From assembly GCA_905221605.1 (NCBI GenBank), contig CAJNDS010000779.1:572501-636500 (forward strand): a DNA stretch of 64,000 bases. The letters run 5' to 3'. Made by a program: the position numbers and the translations under genes. This document shows positions 49,986 to 60,814 of this stretch, piece by piece (within the stretch, counting starts at the first letter, position 1; each line of letters begins with the position of its first letter). The notes beneath the pieces were generated by a model. It did no database searches and had not been told where the DNA came from. It worked only from the letters and a program-made list of their open reading frames with translations. The stretch is from Symbiodinium natans (taxonomy: Eukaryota; Sar; Dinophyceae; Suessiales; Symbiodiniaceae).

Positions 49986-50719
49986 CCCTTGAGTGCTTGG
50001 GTAACTTTCTACCAAGGCACTCGCGACTCCACCAAAGCCTTGCTGCGAGATGCCATCTGGGCGAGGGAGGAAGTCAGAGCCGGAATGGCGGTTTCGGGTT
50101 TAGGGTTTAGGGTTTAGGGTTTAGGGTTTAGGGTTTAGGGTTTAGGGTTTAGCGAGGCAGCGAGAGCAAAAGATAACGAGGTGGAGATTGGAAAAGAGAG
50201 TGCCTAGACTGAAGGTTGCCCTCTTCTCTTCCGGAGTCAGTAGGAGAAAGTGAGCCAAGATTTGGAGGGTGCAGGGCTTAGGGTTTAGGGTTAGGGCTTA
50301 GGGCTTAGGGCTTAGGGTTAACGGTTAAGGGTTAAGGGTTTAGGCCCAGTAGCCCAATACCCCTACTTTAAGGAAGATACCTAGTCAAATTGGCGCATCA
50401 TTTGTCGGGACCCCGAACATAGAATGGCCCTGTCAGATTGGCATATGAACCTAAACGACAAGGAAACAGGAGTTACCCAATCGCCATCTACAAGAGGCAA
50501 GGGCGGCAAAAAAAACTGGCAGCAAACTGCTCAACCATGATCCCGGCAGAGGGGGATGGCGGGGTGGGGTGCAGGGGGGAACGATGTTGGCGCGTACATG
50601 AACGCACAACGATCAGGGTGCGCATTTTCCACAGGGGTCTACAGGTTACAGCCCTCATGCAGCCCTATGTGACCTAAACCCGCAACCTAAACCTTAAACC
50701 GCGAAAGCCCAGCAGTTAC

Positions 50720-50858
50720 CTGAAACCTGCAAGGCCACGCGGGACTCGCTCGCGCCAGCGCTCGCGCCGTTGCCGTAGTCCTTGAAGGACGTCTGCGGCT
50801 GCAGCAGGGAGACGGTCGTCTCCGCAGGTATCGCCTTGGCCCATATGGGGTTCTTGCT
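50720..50858 (-). CDS. Coding exon
   Basis: After TTTTTGAAAACTTTGAG-type acceptor context: SKNPIWAKAIPAETTVSLLQ, PQTSFKDYGNGASAGASESR, VALQ. Donors CAG|GTTTCA (50727) or CAG|GTAACT (50720) are both usable. Long open frame of mixed composition; unknown family. Confidence 0.6.
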
Positions 50859-51246
50859 CTCAAAGTTTTTGAAAGTTTGGGATGTTAGGGTTTAGGGTTT
50901 AGGGTTCAGGGTTCAGGGTTTAGGGATGCAGGGTTGTAGGTGTCGGGTCTAGGAGCAAGAGGAAGCCATACTGTTTACCCCAGATGTCCCCCATTCTGGC
51001 GACTTAGGTTAGACGACCCCTGATAACAAGAACCTCAAACAAGAAAGAACATGCGTATTTCCTTGGGGGGGGGGGGGGGCTTCTTAAGCAAATGGTAAAT
51101 AGCAAGAACTTAGAATCAGCAAAGGATGCAGCTACCCAGCAGCTTCTATCTGAATCATCCTACGGGTCCAAAAAAGATCTACTTCTGTGGATGTGGAATT
51201 TCGTCCGGGCGTTTAGGGTTTAGGGTTCAGGGTTTAGGGAAGGGCG

Positions 51247-51452
51247 TTATGGGAGGGCCTCAAAGGGCTCAGGGGTGTGTAGGGATGGCAGGGAGGGGGA
51301 GTAGGTTTCTGGGTTCTCAATTGCAGGCTCTAGATTGGCCCCCTGCGGCTTTGATTTACGCATGGCTTCACGGTCCAACATGTTTGAGGGTTTGGGCAGA
51401 GATGCTTTCTTTCTCCTTCTTTGCCAGCGCTGAAGACCTGTCCATTCGACTT
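51247..51452 (-). CDS. 3' exon starting at an introner boundary
   Basis: Begins right after CTGGGCTACCAAG of introner A: VEWTGLQRWQRRRKKASLPK, PSNMLDREAMRKSKPQGANL, EPAIENPETYSPSLPSL, then TAA. The element's terminal AG serves as acceptor. The preceding exon was not identified. Confidence 0.55.
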
Positions 51453-51562
51453 CTTGGTAGCCCAGCAACCATGTTCGAACAAGCGCACCCCTTTTTGGTT
51501 GGTTACTTAGTCACCTTGAGTTGAAGCAACAAAAGGGAAAAGGGTACCACTGGGCTACCAAG
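51453..51562. mobile_element. Introner family A
   Basis: CTTGGTAGCCCAGCAACCAT..AGCAACAAAAGGGAAAAGGG..CTGGGCTACCAAG. No clear 4-base duplication; the right flank is telomeric. Confidence 0.75.
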
Positions 51563-51635
51563 ATACCCTAAACCCTAAACCCTAAACCCTAAACCCCAAA
51601 CCCTAGACCCACCAAGCCTTATATTATATGCTTCC

Positions 51636-52870
51636 TCAGTCCTTCTTCTCTTCAGAGCTGGCTCCCGTCAGAAGCACCCGGCCGAGCACGCCGAAGAGAA
51701 ACATGCCAACGGTCACGGCGATGTAGCCGGAGCCTCGACCCAGGAGTATAGGGTTTAGGTTTAGGGTTTAGGGTTTAGTGTTTAGGGACCCAGGGGTAAC
51801 CTAGGAATAAAAATGGGTACGCTTTTTTTGGTGTTAAGGGGCTCAAACGGGAACACCAACCTTATGAAGGGCCCAGGAGTACCAGCATGGGCTATTAGGC
51901 CTTATAATCCCCCCTAACCAACCTTCTAAAAGTTTTTTCTGGGGGTTATAGGGCAGAACAGCCCAGGAAGGTAACCTAGGAATAGAAAGGGCACCCCTAT
52001 GTTTTGGTTCTAAAGGGATTATGAGGGAACGCCAACCCTAAAAAACAATTGAAATCCTAAACCCTAAACCCTAAACCCTAAACCCTAAACCCTAAACCCT
52101 AAACCCTAAACCCTAAACCCTAAACCCTAAACCCTATCAGGGCCTACTCCGAAGTCCTAGGAGCTCTGCGGCAGCTTGGTGGTATACGCCTGCGCTACCA
52201 AGCTGCCCAGCGCCACGACGACGCCGGGTTTGGCAGGGCTCAGCAGTGCCGTGGCACTCGCGCCGCCCATGGACCTAGGGGACGGCATATGAACCCTAAA
52301 AAAGGGTTTAGGGTTCATATACCTTCATAGGAATTATAAGGGGACGCCATGAACCCTAAAAAAGGGTTTATGGTTCATATACCTTAATAGGAATATTATA
52401 TAGTATAACCCTAAACCCTAAACCCTAAACCCTGAACCGTAAACAATAAACCCTACCCCAATTTTAGGGTTCAAATTTGGTCCCCAAGGGACGCGGCCAT
52501 GAAGGGAAAGCCGATCTGCTCGTCATACAGAAAAACCACCCCCGACCCGATCATCCAAAGTCCAGCACAGGTCATGAACCAGGGTTGGACGCACCTTGCT
52601 TCTTCGGGCTTAGGGTTTTGGGTTTCGGGTTTAGGGTTTACCTACTACATACGGAAACCCAAAAAGTTTATAAAGTTCAGCTCTTGGAGAAGTAAGGCAC
52701 ATGTCGGCACAGGACTTGGGGACGATGATGCCCTGGGCGGCGTGGGCCAGCCCGGAGGCAAGGGTGAGCGCAGCCACCCCCGCGCTCACGCGCTGCTCCA
52801 TGGTGCCGCTGAGCGCGATCTTGGTGCACTTCTCCACCATCTGAGCCAGAACCTCCATGGTGTACACGAG
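51636..52870 (-). CDS. Complete four-exon gene, 155-residue four-pass membrane protein
   Basis: Exons are 52701-52870, 52493-52594, 52165-52274 and 51636-51733. The ATG at 52856-52858 lies in ACCATGG, and 468 coding bases give 155 residues and TGA. Sequence pieces: MEVLAQMVEKCTKIALSGTM, VSAGVAALTLASGLAHAAQG (TM1), PWFMTCAGLWMIGSGVVFLY (TM2), KPGVVVALGSLVAQAYTTKL (TM3), GYIAVTVGMFLFGVLGRVLL (TM4), tail ASSEEKKD. All phases match. Each intron has the same bases at its start and after its end: GTGC, GTCC and GCTCC, so donors are GT, GT, GC and all acceptors are AG. Introns carry element J, tandem repeat H, two F elements and telomeric arrays. A small membrane protein of unknown function; I know no family for it. 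Confidence 0.75.
51787..52045. mobile_element. Two family F elements in one intron
   Basis: GACCCAGGGGTAACCTAGGA.. at 51787 and GCCCAGGAAGGTAACCTAGG.. at 51960, both followed by GGGTACG/GGCACCC and GGGAAC. They lie in intron 3 of the four-pass gene. Confidence 0.6.
52058..52137 (-). repeat. CCCTAAA array in intron 3 of the four-pass gene
   Basis: Eleven perfect units. On the sense strand they are TTTAGGG near the intron 5' end, with CCCTAAA near its 3' end (51750-51786). Confidence 0.95.
52285..52410. repeat. Tandem repeat H with internal palindrome
   Basis: Two copies of a roughly 60-base unit containing TGAACCCTAAAAAAGGGTTT..GGTTCATATACCTT. Lies in intron 2 of the four-pass gene. Confidence 0.7.
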
Positions 52871-53245
52871 CTACTTCGCGGCCGCGGCGGACGTAGAGGC
52901 TTGCGGACGGTAGGCCGAGGTACAAGAGTCAGACTGGTCTACTTAAAGCCCTTAAGACAGGTACGAACCGCCATGTGGCGAGCCCTGACTTCGAAAGGTG
53001 CAAGTACCCAAAGGGTGACTTATGAGCTCTCTGCGCGCTCTGGTCCCTGCTTTTCCTTGAGCAGACAGAGAAATGAGCAAGGGGGAAGGCAACTTAACAG
53101 TCCCGTCATTCTGGTCACTTCCCCGACTTTTTTAAAAGGCCCATGTTATACCCACTAGGTCCTTAATCCCTTAAAGCATCTTAAAGCCTGAAAAAGGGAG
53201 GCCCATGTAGTCCCTCTAGAAGACTTAGAGTACCCAGATTTTGTC

Positions 53246-53380
53246 CTTTGGCCCAGCGGGTTCCTTCGCGCTTCTGCTTCTGAGCGCGCACTGCTTGGGG
53301 CCCCGGCGCCGAAGCCGTGAATGGCCTTGTCCAGTCGTCGGAAAAGCTCCACGTCCCGTCTTGAGAGCATCTCTTCGAAC
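53246..53380 (-). CDS. Coding exon, charged helix
   Basis: Acceptor AACGTGCTGCAG, one base, FEEMLSRRDVELFRRLDKAI, HGFGAGAPSSARSEAEARRN, PLGQ. Possible GA donor (CAAAG|GACAAA). The string LSRRDVELFRRLD faintly recalls the region after the helicase core of SWI/SNF ATPases, but this is not enough for a name. Confidence 0.55.
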
Positions 53381-53459
53381 CTGCAGCACGTTATCTCACG
53401 ATTTGGGTCATAGAGGTGGGCTTGCTGTACTCCTTGTACTTCAGATTAAGACCTTAGTA

Positions 53460-53830
53460 GGAACATGAATATGAGGCTCACTATGACTTCGAATATGAAT
53501 ACACTCATCAGATGAGTATCATGAACTGAATCTTGTTTTGTTTGTGAAGGTCGTAACATTCAAAAAATATGTTGAACATGATATCATACAACAGGAAAAC
53601 AAGCAAGCAAAAACAGACTCGTACAAAAAACAAACGTTGCAATACACACAGCATGTCAGTACATCTGCATGGGATCCTCTGCCGCAGCACAGTCAGCCGG
53701 CCCAGTATTGCAAATCAAACCATACTTTCCTGTAAGTAAAAAATCCCATCGTCGTCCTGTTGTAGTACTATTGTGATGGTGATTAAGGTTCTTATTGTCA
53801 GTTGATTTATATCTAGTGAATAAGGGGGCT
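53460..53830. other. AT-rich spacer without gene
   Basis: AT-rich with short frames only. No array, element or exon could be supported. Confidence 0.4.
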
Positions 53831-54005
53831 GGGGTTCGACCAAAGGCTCTCGTAACCTGCCCCCCTTCAAAGCAACCCCCAAACTCCCTAAACCGCACAT
53901 CCCACGCCAAGTCTAACCCTAAACCCTAAACCCTAAACCCTAAACTCTAATTAAACCCTAAACCCTAAACCCTAAACCCCAAACCCCTAAACCCTAAAAA
54001 AAAAC

Positions 54006-54107
54006 GCAGGCCTCTGAATCAGCTGCACCTCCTCCACAACGTCGCCATCCGCGTTGGTGCAGGCCGCAGCGTCCACATCGACTTTGGACTCCTGCAGCCA
54101 GGAGCCC
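54006..54107 (-). CDS. Coding exon, acidic, with poly-T donor
   Basis: Acceptor GCCCATCATTAG, one base, GSWLQESKVDVDAAACTNAD, GDVVEEVQLIQRP, GC, donor GTTTTTTTTT running into TTTAGGG. 102 bases, exact phase. Same T-run donor type as exon 10722-10799. Confidence 0.65.
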
Positions 54108-54296
54108 CTAATGATGGGCTTTACCAGTAAAGTGGGTTTAGGGTTTAGGCTTTAGGGTTTAGGGTTTAGGGTTTAGGGTTTAGGGGAGTAAGGTATACAT
54201 CCAGAAGTTCGGGCGGGGCCCAGGTATTTTTCGTGTCTGCGAAGTTCGCAGACACACGTTTCTGGTTTGACTGGCGAGTCGGGTGACTGGGCCAGA

Positions 54297-54360
54297 TGTG
54301 GGGGTTTACAGAAGAATAGGGGACCCCCCACACAATACTGTGCCCCCTAATTTTGGAACT
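54297..54360. mobile_element. Element family G, partial
   Basis: TGTGGGGGTTTACAGAAGAATAGGGG.. then CCCCCTAATTTTGG, as at 43531. Confidence 0.5.
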
Positions 54361-55242
54361 TTAGCGAATGCCGTTTTGATGAACCCTAAGGATCCATGCA
54401 CCCTAAACCCTAAACCCTAAACCCCAGACCCTAAACCCTAAACCCTAAACCCCAATAGTGTATACTTGGGCCCTATAGCTGCAATATAGGAACCCCTTTA
54501 AGGCCCAATATAGGATCTGTAGGGAAAGCTGATGCGTCAATTCCCCCTATGCACTTCCAGGGATGAAATACACAGAGAGTCCCATATCCCTGAACTAAGG
54601 AGCCTTCCTGAAATCATACTACTAGGATCCCAGTTATGCGTTTAAGAATTCACCCTAATTGAGGGACATTGGAGCCTCTGGGCATTGTGCCATTAAGGGT
54701 TCCGTTCCGGTAACGGAATTCTTAGGTCGTCGCGGTTCCTTAACACTGCGTTGTGTTGCACACTTCAAGCAAAATGCAGACGTGCAAGCCCTCAATCCTG
54801 ACGCCCCTACTCAACTTTAGACTCTATAAACCCTAAACTAAACCCCTAGGCCCTAAACCCTAAACTTTAAACCCTAAACCCCAAAACCCTAAACCCTGAC
54901 CCCCCACATCAAAACCCGCCGCAGGAAGGTCCTCAGGAGTAAGCCTTGAACGCTGGGCGAAACCTTAGTTGGCCAGTAACCATAGTCTGATAAGGTTATC
55001 GGGTTCTTAAGAGAGGGGTGGTTCAAGGGGGGTATGTCACCAAAGGTCCCTAATCCTCCCCACTACTCTCTAAGGCTCCCTAAGCTTCCCTAAGGTTCTC
55101 TAGGTACTATACTCCCCATGACCCCCCTCCTTAAGAACTCTCTAATAAGGGCGCTGGCTACTTGAAAGGGGAAATAAGAACCAACGAAAAACCCAAACCC
55201 TAAGCCTAAACCCCTACCTAAACCCCTAAACCCCCTTAAACC

Positions 55243-55487
55243 CTTGCCAGCCCAGTATAGCGTATAACCATCTTCTAATCAGGGTACCCTTTTTTCTTGG
55301 TTATGTTCTAAGGAGACCCAGAACCAAAAAAACAAGTGGGCACTCTAGGGGCCTGAATAATTGTCATAGGGCTTTGGGGGGCTGATTATGGTACAGTTCT
55401 AAAGGGACCATCATGGGAATACCATTACTAGTTACTAGTGGTAATTCTGCCGATTTTTATATGAAAGGGTACCACTGGGCTGCCACG
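55243..55487. mobile_element. Introner family A, long copy
   Basis: CTTGCCAGCCCAGTA..GGGTACCCTTTTTTCTTGG..GAACCAAAAAAACAAG.., then extra 130 bases, then GGGTACCACTGGGCTGCCACG. AAAC flanks both sides if the boundary is shifted by one base. Confidence 0.65.
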
Positions 55488-55561
55488 AAACTAAAGGTGG
55501 CTGGCTTGGTCGTGGGCACCGGCATTGCAGGGGTGGCCACCTAAGGGACCTGCCGTCTCAC

Positions 55562-55853
55562 CTTTAAAAAGGGCGCGGAGAACTCCGCAGTCCTCAACTT
55601 GACGGGGCCCTGCTTGAGAAGGGGAAGTACTTGTAATGGGTGACCGTTCGGCTAAGAAAAGTAAGACATGATGTAGCTAGCCGACCTGCAGGGCCCTGTC
55701 AAGGAGGCGAGAGGATTCCAAAGACTTGCGGCTTTCAAGGTGGGTGGTGAGGGTGTCCGTGTTTGCTGTGATAGTGGCAAGCTACTTCGAGCCCTTCGCT
55801 ATGGACTCAGAAAGCTGCCCCCTGAGCCTCGAAGCTTTTGATCCATCTCTAGG
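55562..55853 (-). CDS. Coiled-coil exon(s) with in-frame TAG
   Basis: From about 55853: DGSKASRLRGQLSESIAKGS K, an in-frame TAG, LATITANTDTLTTHLESRKS, LESSRLLDRALQ, then CAG|GTCGGC at about 55672. After an intron ending CTTCTCAAGCAG, exon 55562-55609 reads GPVKLRTAEFSAPFLK and ends at a canonical AAG|GTGAGA. Phase 0 joins the two. The TAG may be an acceptor (GAAGTAG|CTTGCC), making the N-terminal part a separate exon, or a real interruption. Heptad-like Leu spacing suggests a coiled coil. The antisense of the first part is also open. Confidence 0.5.
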
Positions 55854-55861
55854 TGCGTGTG

Positions 55862-55962
55862 TTGGGATGTTCCCCCTTATACTAACAGTCCTTAATAGGG
55901 ATTAGAATAAGGAGTACTATAATCCCTATTTAGGGCTGCTAGTACAAGGGGGAACATGTCAA
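55862..55962. mobile_element. Element family D, short copy
   Basis: TTGGGATGTTCCCCCTTATA..TACAAGGGGGAACATGTCAA, flanked by TGCGTGTG / TGCATGTG (imperfect 8-base duplication). Confidence 0.8.
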
Positions 55963-56205
55963 TGCATGTGCTAATATCCAAGCTATAGCCATGCTGCCGG
56001 TGATTTTTATTCTTCGCAGGACCTGTTGAGAAAATGCAGCGTCAGCAGATTCACCGCGCATGCATCTGGGTGTTTCTCCCCACCTCCCATCAGCTACTTC
56101 CCCAACCCTCTAAAACCCAAAGTTTAGGTTACCGGTAAACCCTATAAACCCTAAACCCAAAACCCTGACCCCTGACCCCTGAACCTTCAGCCCTAAACCC
56201 TCAAC

Positions 56206-56286
56206 CCTGAGCACTTCGAAAGGCCTCAGGGCTTCGAAGGTTTGGGCCTTTGGGAGCAGGGTGCCAACGCATTGCGCCGAGGGATA
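56206..56286 (-). CDS. Coding exon
   Basis: Acceptor GCCCATCTAAG, YPSAQCVGTLLPKAQTFEAL, RPFEVLR, donor AGG|GTTGAGGG. 27 codons. The plus strand is open too (EHFERPQGF..), so strand is not certain. Confidence 0.4.
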
Positions 56287-56516
56287 CTTAGATGGGCCCT
56301 TGCACGGTTTAGGGTTGAGGGTTTCGGGTAACGGGTTAAGGGAACCTACAAAAAAACTTAAGCCCTAGGTTGAGCTAGCAAAGGCCTTTACCCTAGAGCC
56401 CCCAAAGCACCTAAATCCCCGAATGCCCCTGAAGCCCCTAAACCCTAAACCCTAAACCCTAAACCCTAAACCCTAAACCCTAAACCCTAAACCCTAAACC
56501 CTAAACCCTAAACCAC

Positions 56517-56592
56517 CTGTGTTTGATGCCCAGGACCCCTTCTGAAGATTGAAGGCCTCACCAGCACCGGACTCTGGCTTCGCCCAGGCACC
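56517..56592 (-). CDS. Coding exon between inverted telomeric arrays
   Basis: Acceptor CCGCCTTCGAAG, GAWAKPESGAGEAFNLQKGS, WASNT, donor ACAG|GTGGTTTAGGG. 25 codons + 1. CCCTAAA (56437-56512) to the left, TTTAGGG (56613-56685) to the right on the plus strand. Confidence 0.6.
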
Positions 56593-56824
56593 CTTCGAAG
56601 GCGGGCTTCGTTTGGGGTTTAGGGTTTAGGGTTTAGGGTTTAGGGTTTAGGGTTTAGGGTTTAGGGTTTAGGGTTTAGGGTCAGGGTTCAGGGTTTAGGG
56701 TCTTAGGTTTTCGGACTCTCTTTCAGGGCTTATGTGCCTACTGCATGGCTAACGATTCCAGTAGCTTGGGGATCTTTGCGTTGGGAGTTTCAGGCTTGAA
56801 GGTTTCATCCACTACAGTACTTCA

Positions 56825-57190
56825 GGAACCCTAAACCCTAAACCCTAAACCCTAAACCCTAAACCCTAAACAATAAACCCTAAACCCTAAACCCTAAACC
56901 CTAAACCCTAAACCCTAAACCCTAAACCCTAAACCCGAAGCCTTTCGTTTTGTTAGGTTCCCATGGCTCCGAAACTTAGCATTCTTCCGGGTAACCTTGT
57001 CAATAGGTGATACTCGGTGGCCGCCGAGTAGTTCATCTAAACCCTAGACCCAAAACCCTAAACCCTAAACCCTAAACCCCATAACCCTAAACCCTAAACC
57101 CTAAACCCTAAACCCTAAACCCTAAACCCTAAACCCTAAACCCTAAACCCTAAACCCCATAACCCTAAACCCTATAACCTTAAACCCTAA
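56825..57190 (-). repeat. CCCTAAA array field
   Basis: Arrays at 56825-56937 and 57050-57190, separated by about 110 bases. The second directly precedes the acceptor of plus-strand exon 57195. Confidence 0.95.
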
Positions 57191-57194
57191 ACAG

Positions 57195-57311
57195 GCTCCA
57201 CCACACCGTGAGAGCAGACGAAAGAACGCGGCCACGGCATTCCGGCTTGGCAAAATAGTAGCGATGCCAAAACGGACGCAAAAGTGCCCAAAAACGAAGT
57301 ACACATCCTAG
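57195..57311 (+). CDS. Basic C-terminal exon, plus strand
   Basis: Acceptor CCCTAAACAG made from the array end, APPHRESRRKNAATAFRLGK, IVAMPKRTQKCPKTKYTS, TAG. Exactly 39 codons in phase 0. Strongly basic, possibly nucleic-acid binding. Confidence 0.5.
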   Translation, partial: APPHRESRRKNAATAFRLGKIVAMPKRTQKCPKTKYTS

Positions 57312-57522
57312 CCCCTAGAACACCTCAAACCCTAAACCCCTAACCCTAAACCCCAAACCCCAAACCCCAAACCCTAAACCCCAAACCCTAAACCTAAACC
57401 CTAAACCCTAAACCCTAAACTGCTACTCTACAGCAACCCATGGTGCACCAGCTCGGCGGCCTTTCCCTCTTGCTAACTCAGACTTCCGAGCCCGGCTAGC
57501 CATCCTATCTGTAAAAACTTGG

Positions 57523-58080
57523 GTTTAGGGTTTAGGGTTTAGGGTTTAGGGTTTAGGGTTTAGGGTTTAGGGTTTAGGGTGTAGGGTTTAGGGTTTAGGG
57601 TTTAGGGTTACAAACCCCATAAACCCTACTACTCATAAGTAGGGGTTGAGGGCTTTGCGTTGCAAGCAAAGGTGATATGTACCCTCAATAAGGCTACAAC
57701 CCTACTTGTAAGTACCTATCCTCATCAGCCCTCCGAAATGTAGAAGGCTTAGGGCAATCAGGGCCTGAGCGTGCTTGTGGATTCTAATTGGTTTGGGTTT
57801 AGGGTTTAGGGTTTAGGGTTTAGGGTTTAGGGTTTAGGGTTTAGGGTTTAGGGTTTAGGGTTTAGGGTTTAGGGTTTAGGGTTTAGGGTTTAGGGTTTAG
57901 GGTTTAGGGTTTAGGGTTTACACATTGCAAGCCTTAGAGTGCAGGGATGTCAAAGTAGGGCCCGTAGCGGAACATCCCTCAACAGTACGAACTTGTGAGT
58001 AGGTTCCCTAAACCCACAGGTTTAGGGTTTAGGGTTTAGGGTTTAGGGTTTAGGGTTTAGGGTTTAGGGTTTAGGGTCAG
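57523..58080 (+). repeat. TTTAGGG array field
   Basis: Arrays at 57523-57608, 57795-57920 (18 units) and 58020-58075, with unique spacers that show no firm exon. Confidence 0.95.
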
Positions 58081-58105
58081 GGTCCCTCTACGTATATCAC
58101 TTCAG

Positions 58106-58179
58106 AAAGGGCAGCACTTGCGGCCTGTGAAGAGCTCCCGCCAGCAGCACCTGAGCTTGGGACCGGGATATTACTCTGA
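58106..58179 (+). CDS. C-terminal exon, plus strand
   Basis: Acceptor TACGTATATCACTTCAG, two bases, RAALAACEELPPAAPELGTG, ILL, TGA. Short but with a strong acceptor. Confidence 0.4.
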
Positions 58180-58199
58180 AACCTTCGCCAAAACACGTT

Positions 58200-60440
58200 C
58201 TTTGTCGGGCTGAAGATCTAGGGTTTGGGGTTTAGGGTACTTAGATGGAGCCTGGGGTTATCAAGGGTGTTAGGGAACCTACGTACTGTTTCGCCTACGA
58301 ATTATGAGGATTGTCAGGAATCAGTAGCAAGGCATGAATTTCCGTGGCTCCTGGCTGTCTACGCCTGCAAAAGAAGGTGAAGGCAGATTGGGGGTGTACG
58401 AGATTCGGGGTAACTTGCTGGGGGCCTTAAATCCTAAACCCTAAACCCTAAGTCCTAAACCCTGAACCTTTTAACCCACAAAACCCTAATGCCCTCATTA
58501 TAAGGGCAGCCCACTATTTGGGGATCTATATCAGGGGTCCCGAATTTTTGATTACCCCCATGTGGCGTACTCAGGTTTGAAGAGCTTCGGGGGTCTTTGA
58601 CCATCAAGTCGATTCCATCAGTAAGCCCTTCTAACACCCTGAAACCCCAAAACCCGAATGCTGAACCCCAGAAACCCTAAACCCTAGATTTTAAAGCCCT
58701 ACAACCCGAAATTCATGATCCCCTAGCCTAGATCCTGAGGCGAAACCCACATGGGCACTTCCCAACATAGGGGGGGTGGCCCGTAATCAACTCCACAACT
58801 TCACAAGGCTATCATCTTTGTTGAAGGAATCCCCCCCCCCCCCCCCCCTCCAGAAAACGTTCCTACGTGCCTTGGCCGCTTAGGCTACCAGGTGCCAGCT
58901 TCCGCCTGGGTCACGCACTCCGAAACCCAGATTTTGAGGGGTGAGGGTTCAGGGTTTAGGGGTTTAGGGTTTAGGGTTTAGGGTTCAGGGTTTAGGGTTT
59001 AGGGTACTCAGAACCCAAGACCTTGAGAGCCTGAGGAACCTACCCAGAGATTATGAATACTTATGAGTAGGGCAGATAAGAAGGGTCCTAAGTAGGTAAC
59101 CTTCTTTCTGAGCGTAGCAAAATGGCCTATGAGTCTAGTTGATTCTCCTTATAGTCTTCAGGCGGCGAACCAAGAAAACTGAATCTCACAAGGCACCCAA
59201 CCAGGGCGGGGGGGGGAGGAGGGGAGGGGCCGGTAGGGGGGTCTCAGGCCACTTCCCCCAACGTGAGGCCTCGACTTAAACCCAAAAAGACGCCCCTCCC
59301 TGAAGAAGCCTGAATCAGGGGCTTGCAAGGGGCCCTTACAGCCCCCGTGGTGACTTGTGAGGGTCGAAAAGTTTCATGACTATTTTCACAATTTGTTAAG
59401 GTTCGACTCGCCAGCTCCAAAAACCCTCAAGCCAAGCAACATCCTGAAGCTCCCTTCCCTCCCTTCCAGCCTAGACCCTGGGGGGGGAGGGGGGGCGGGG
59501 GGGGGAATACCAGGGGGAAGGGATTCATAATTGGGGTTTAGGGTTGAATGTTATAGGCTTCGATTCTGAATCGGGCCCGTTGCGTGATCACTACGGTTCC
59601 TATCATATACTCCTTGTGGCTTTCGAAGGGTACATGTAAGGGAGGTGACCCTCCCAAAAGGGAACACTTTTCTGGACCCTGGCGTTATCTAACTGTTGAT
59701 GGAAAGCTGCATTTAGACCGCATAGTACCCCAAGGTTAAGCGTTGAAGAGTAGGTTACATAACCTCTTAGAAAGCGCGCTGTCCAGCCACGTCAGTGTAC
59801 TACTGGACATCTTAGACCCATAGTGCCGCAAAGAAGCCTGATCTCTTCCACAGACGGCAGGGTTGCAGCCTCAGTGGCTTAGGATTTGGGATATTGGGTT
59901 TAGGGGTTGGGGTTTAGTAGGCTCGCAACATGCACTCATGCACTCATAAATTCATATCATGACACTATACTACTATTGGCTTAAGAACCCCAAAAGAATA
60001 AAACATGATTCTCCCTATACTACCCTTATAAGGAAGAAGGCATTTTTCTTGTTTTTTGGGGGGTTCTTGAGCAACTAATAGTATAGGCTGATTATTGTGG
60101 ACCACACCTTCCCAGACCCGAGCTAACCCCGGTACTGACGCTGCCGGCATCGCCGAAGAACCCTGAGCAAGGGGCTTCCCAATCACGCTGCCACAGCTCT
60201 CCCTGTGGGCATGTAGGCTCGGGTCTCGGGTTTAGGGTTTAGGGTTTAGGGTTTGTCTCTGTCGGCTTTGTACGGACTTCGTGTTGTTAGCGATTTGCGG
60301 CTTGCTTTTACTGCATAGGCTCTTTACAAGCAGAACCCTGTGCTGAAGCGAGCTTCTCAAACCCAAACCCCAAACCCTTAACGGGGTTTATCCATAGGCT
60401 TCATGCAATCTAGGAATGACTGGTCTTTGTCTCTTGTTCA
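58200..60440. other. Region without a firm gene
   Basis: Degenerate repeats, element G-like blocks (58490-58570), C- and G-tracts (58830-58850, 59205-59230, 59480-59505) and unique DNA without supported exons. Confidence 0.4.
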
Positions 60441-60454
60441 TGTTTGTGTTGTTG

Positions 60455-60640
60455 TGGGGGGTTTTGGGGGGAGGGGGGGGGGAGGGGTTGGGGGGGGGAG
60501 GGGGGGGGGGGGGAGGGGGTGGGGGGAGGGGGTGGGGGGGGGGGGTGGGAGGGGGGGGGGAGTGGGGGGGGGGGGTTGGGGGAGGTGGGGTATGGGGGGG
60601 GGGGGGGGGGGGGGGGGTGGGGGGGTGGGGGGGGCAACCT
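60455..60640 (+). repeat. G-rich low-complexity block
   Basis: Almost only G with interspersed T and A. Strong quadruplex potential on the plus strand. Gly or Pro frames are artefacts. Confidence 0.9.
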
Positions 60641-60814
60641 CGAAACCTTAAACCCTAAACCCTCAACTATGCCACAAATCGATCCCCGGAATGAAGCTTG
60701 GCTGCACATAGCAGGGTAGCTATACATCCAAGTTTTAGCTGCCGAATTAAGAAACCCAAGAAACCCAAAACGGCTAAGGATCTAAAGGTACAGTAAAGCT
60801 GTCACAGAGGAAGG

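Noticed and set aside
57420-57510. Exon with good acceptors on both strands
   Set aside because: Plus (QPMVHQLGGLSLLLTQ) and minus (MASRARKSELARGKGRR) readings are equally plausible; left unannotated.
60403-60727. Gly-rich and Pro-rich frames of 80-105 codons
   Set aside because: Artefacts of the G-rich block.
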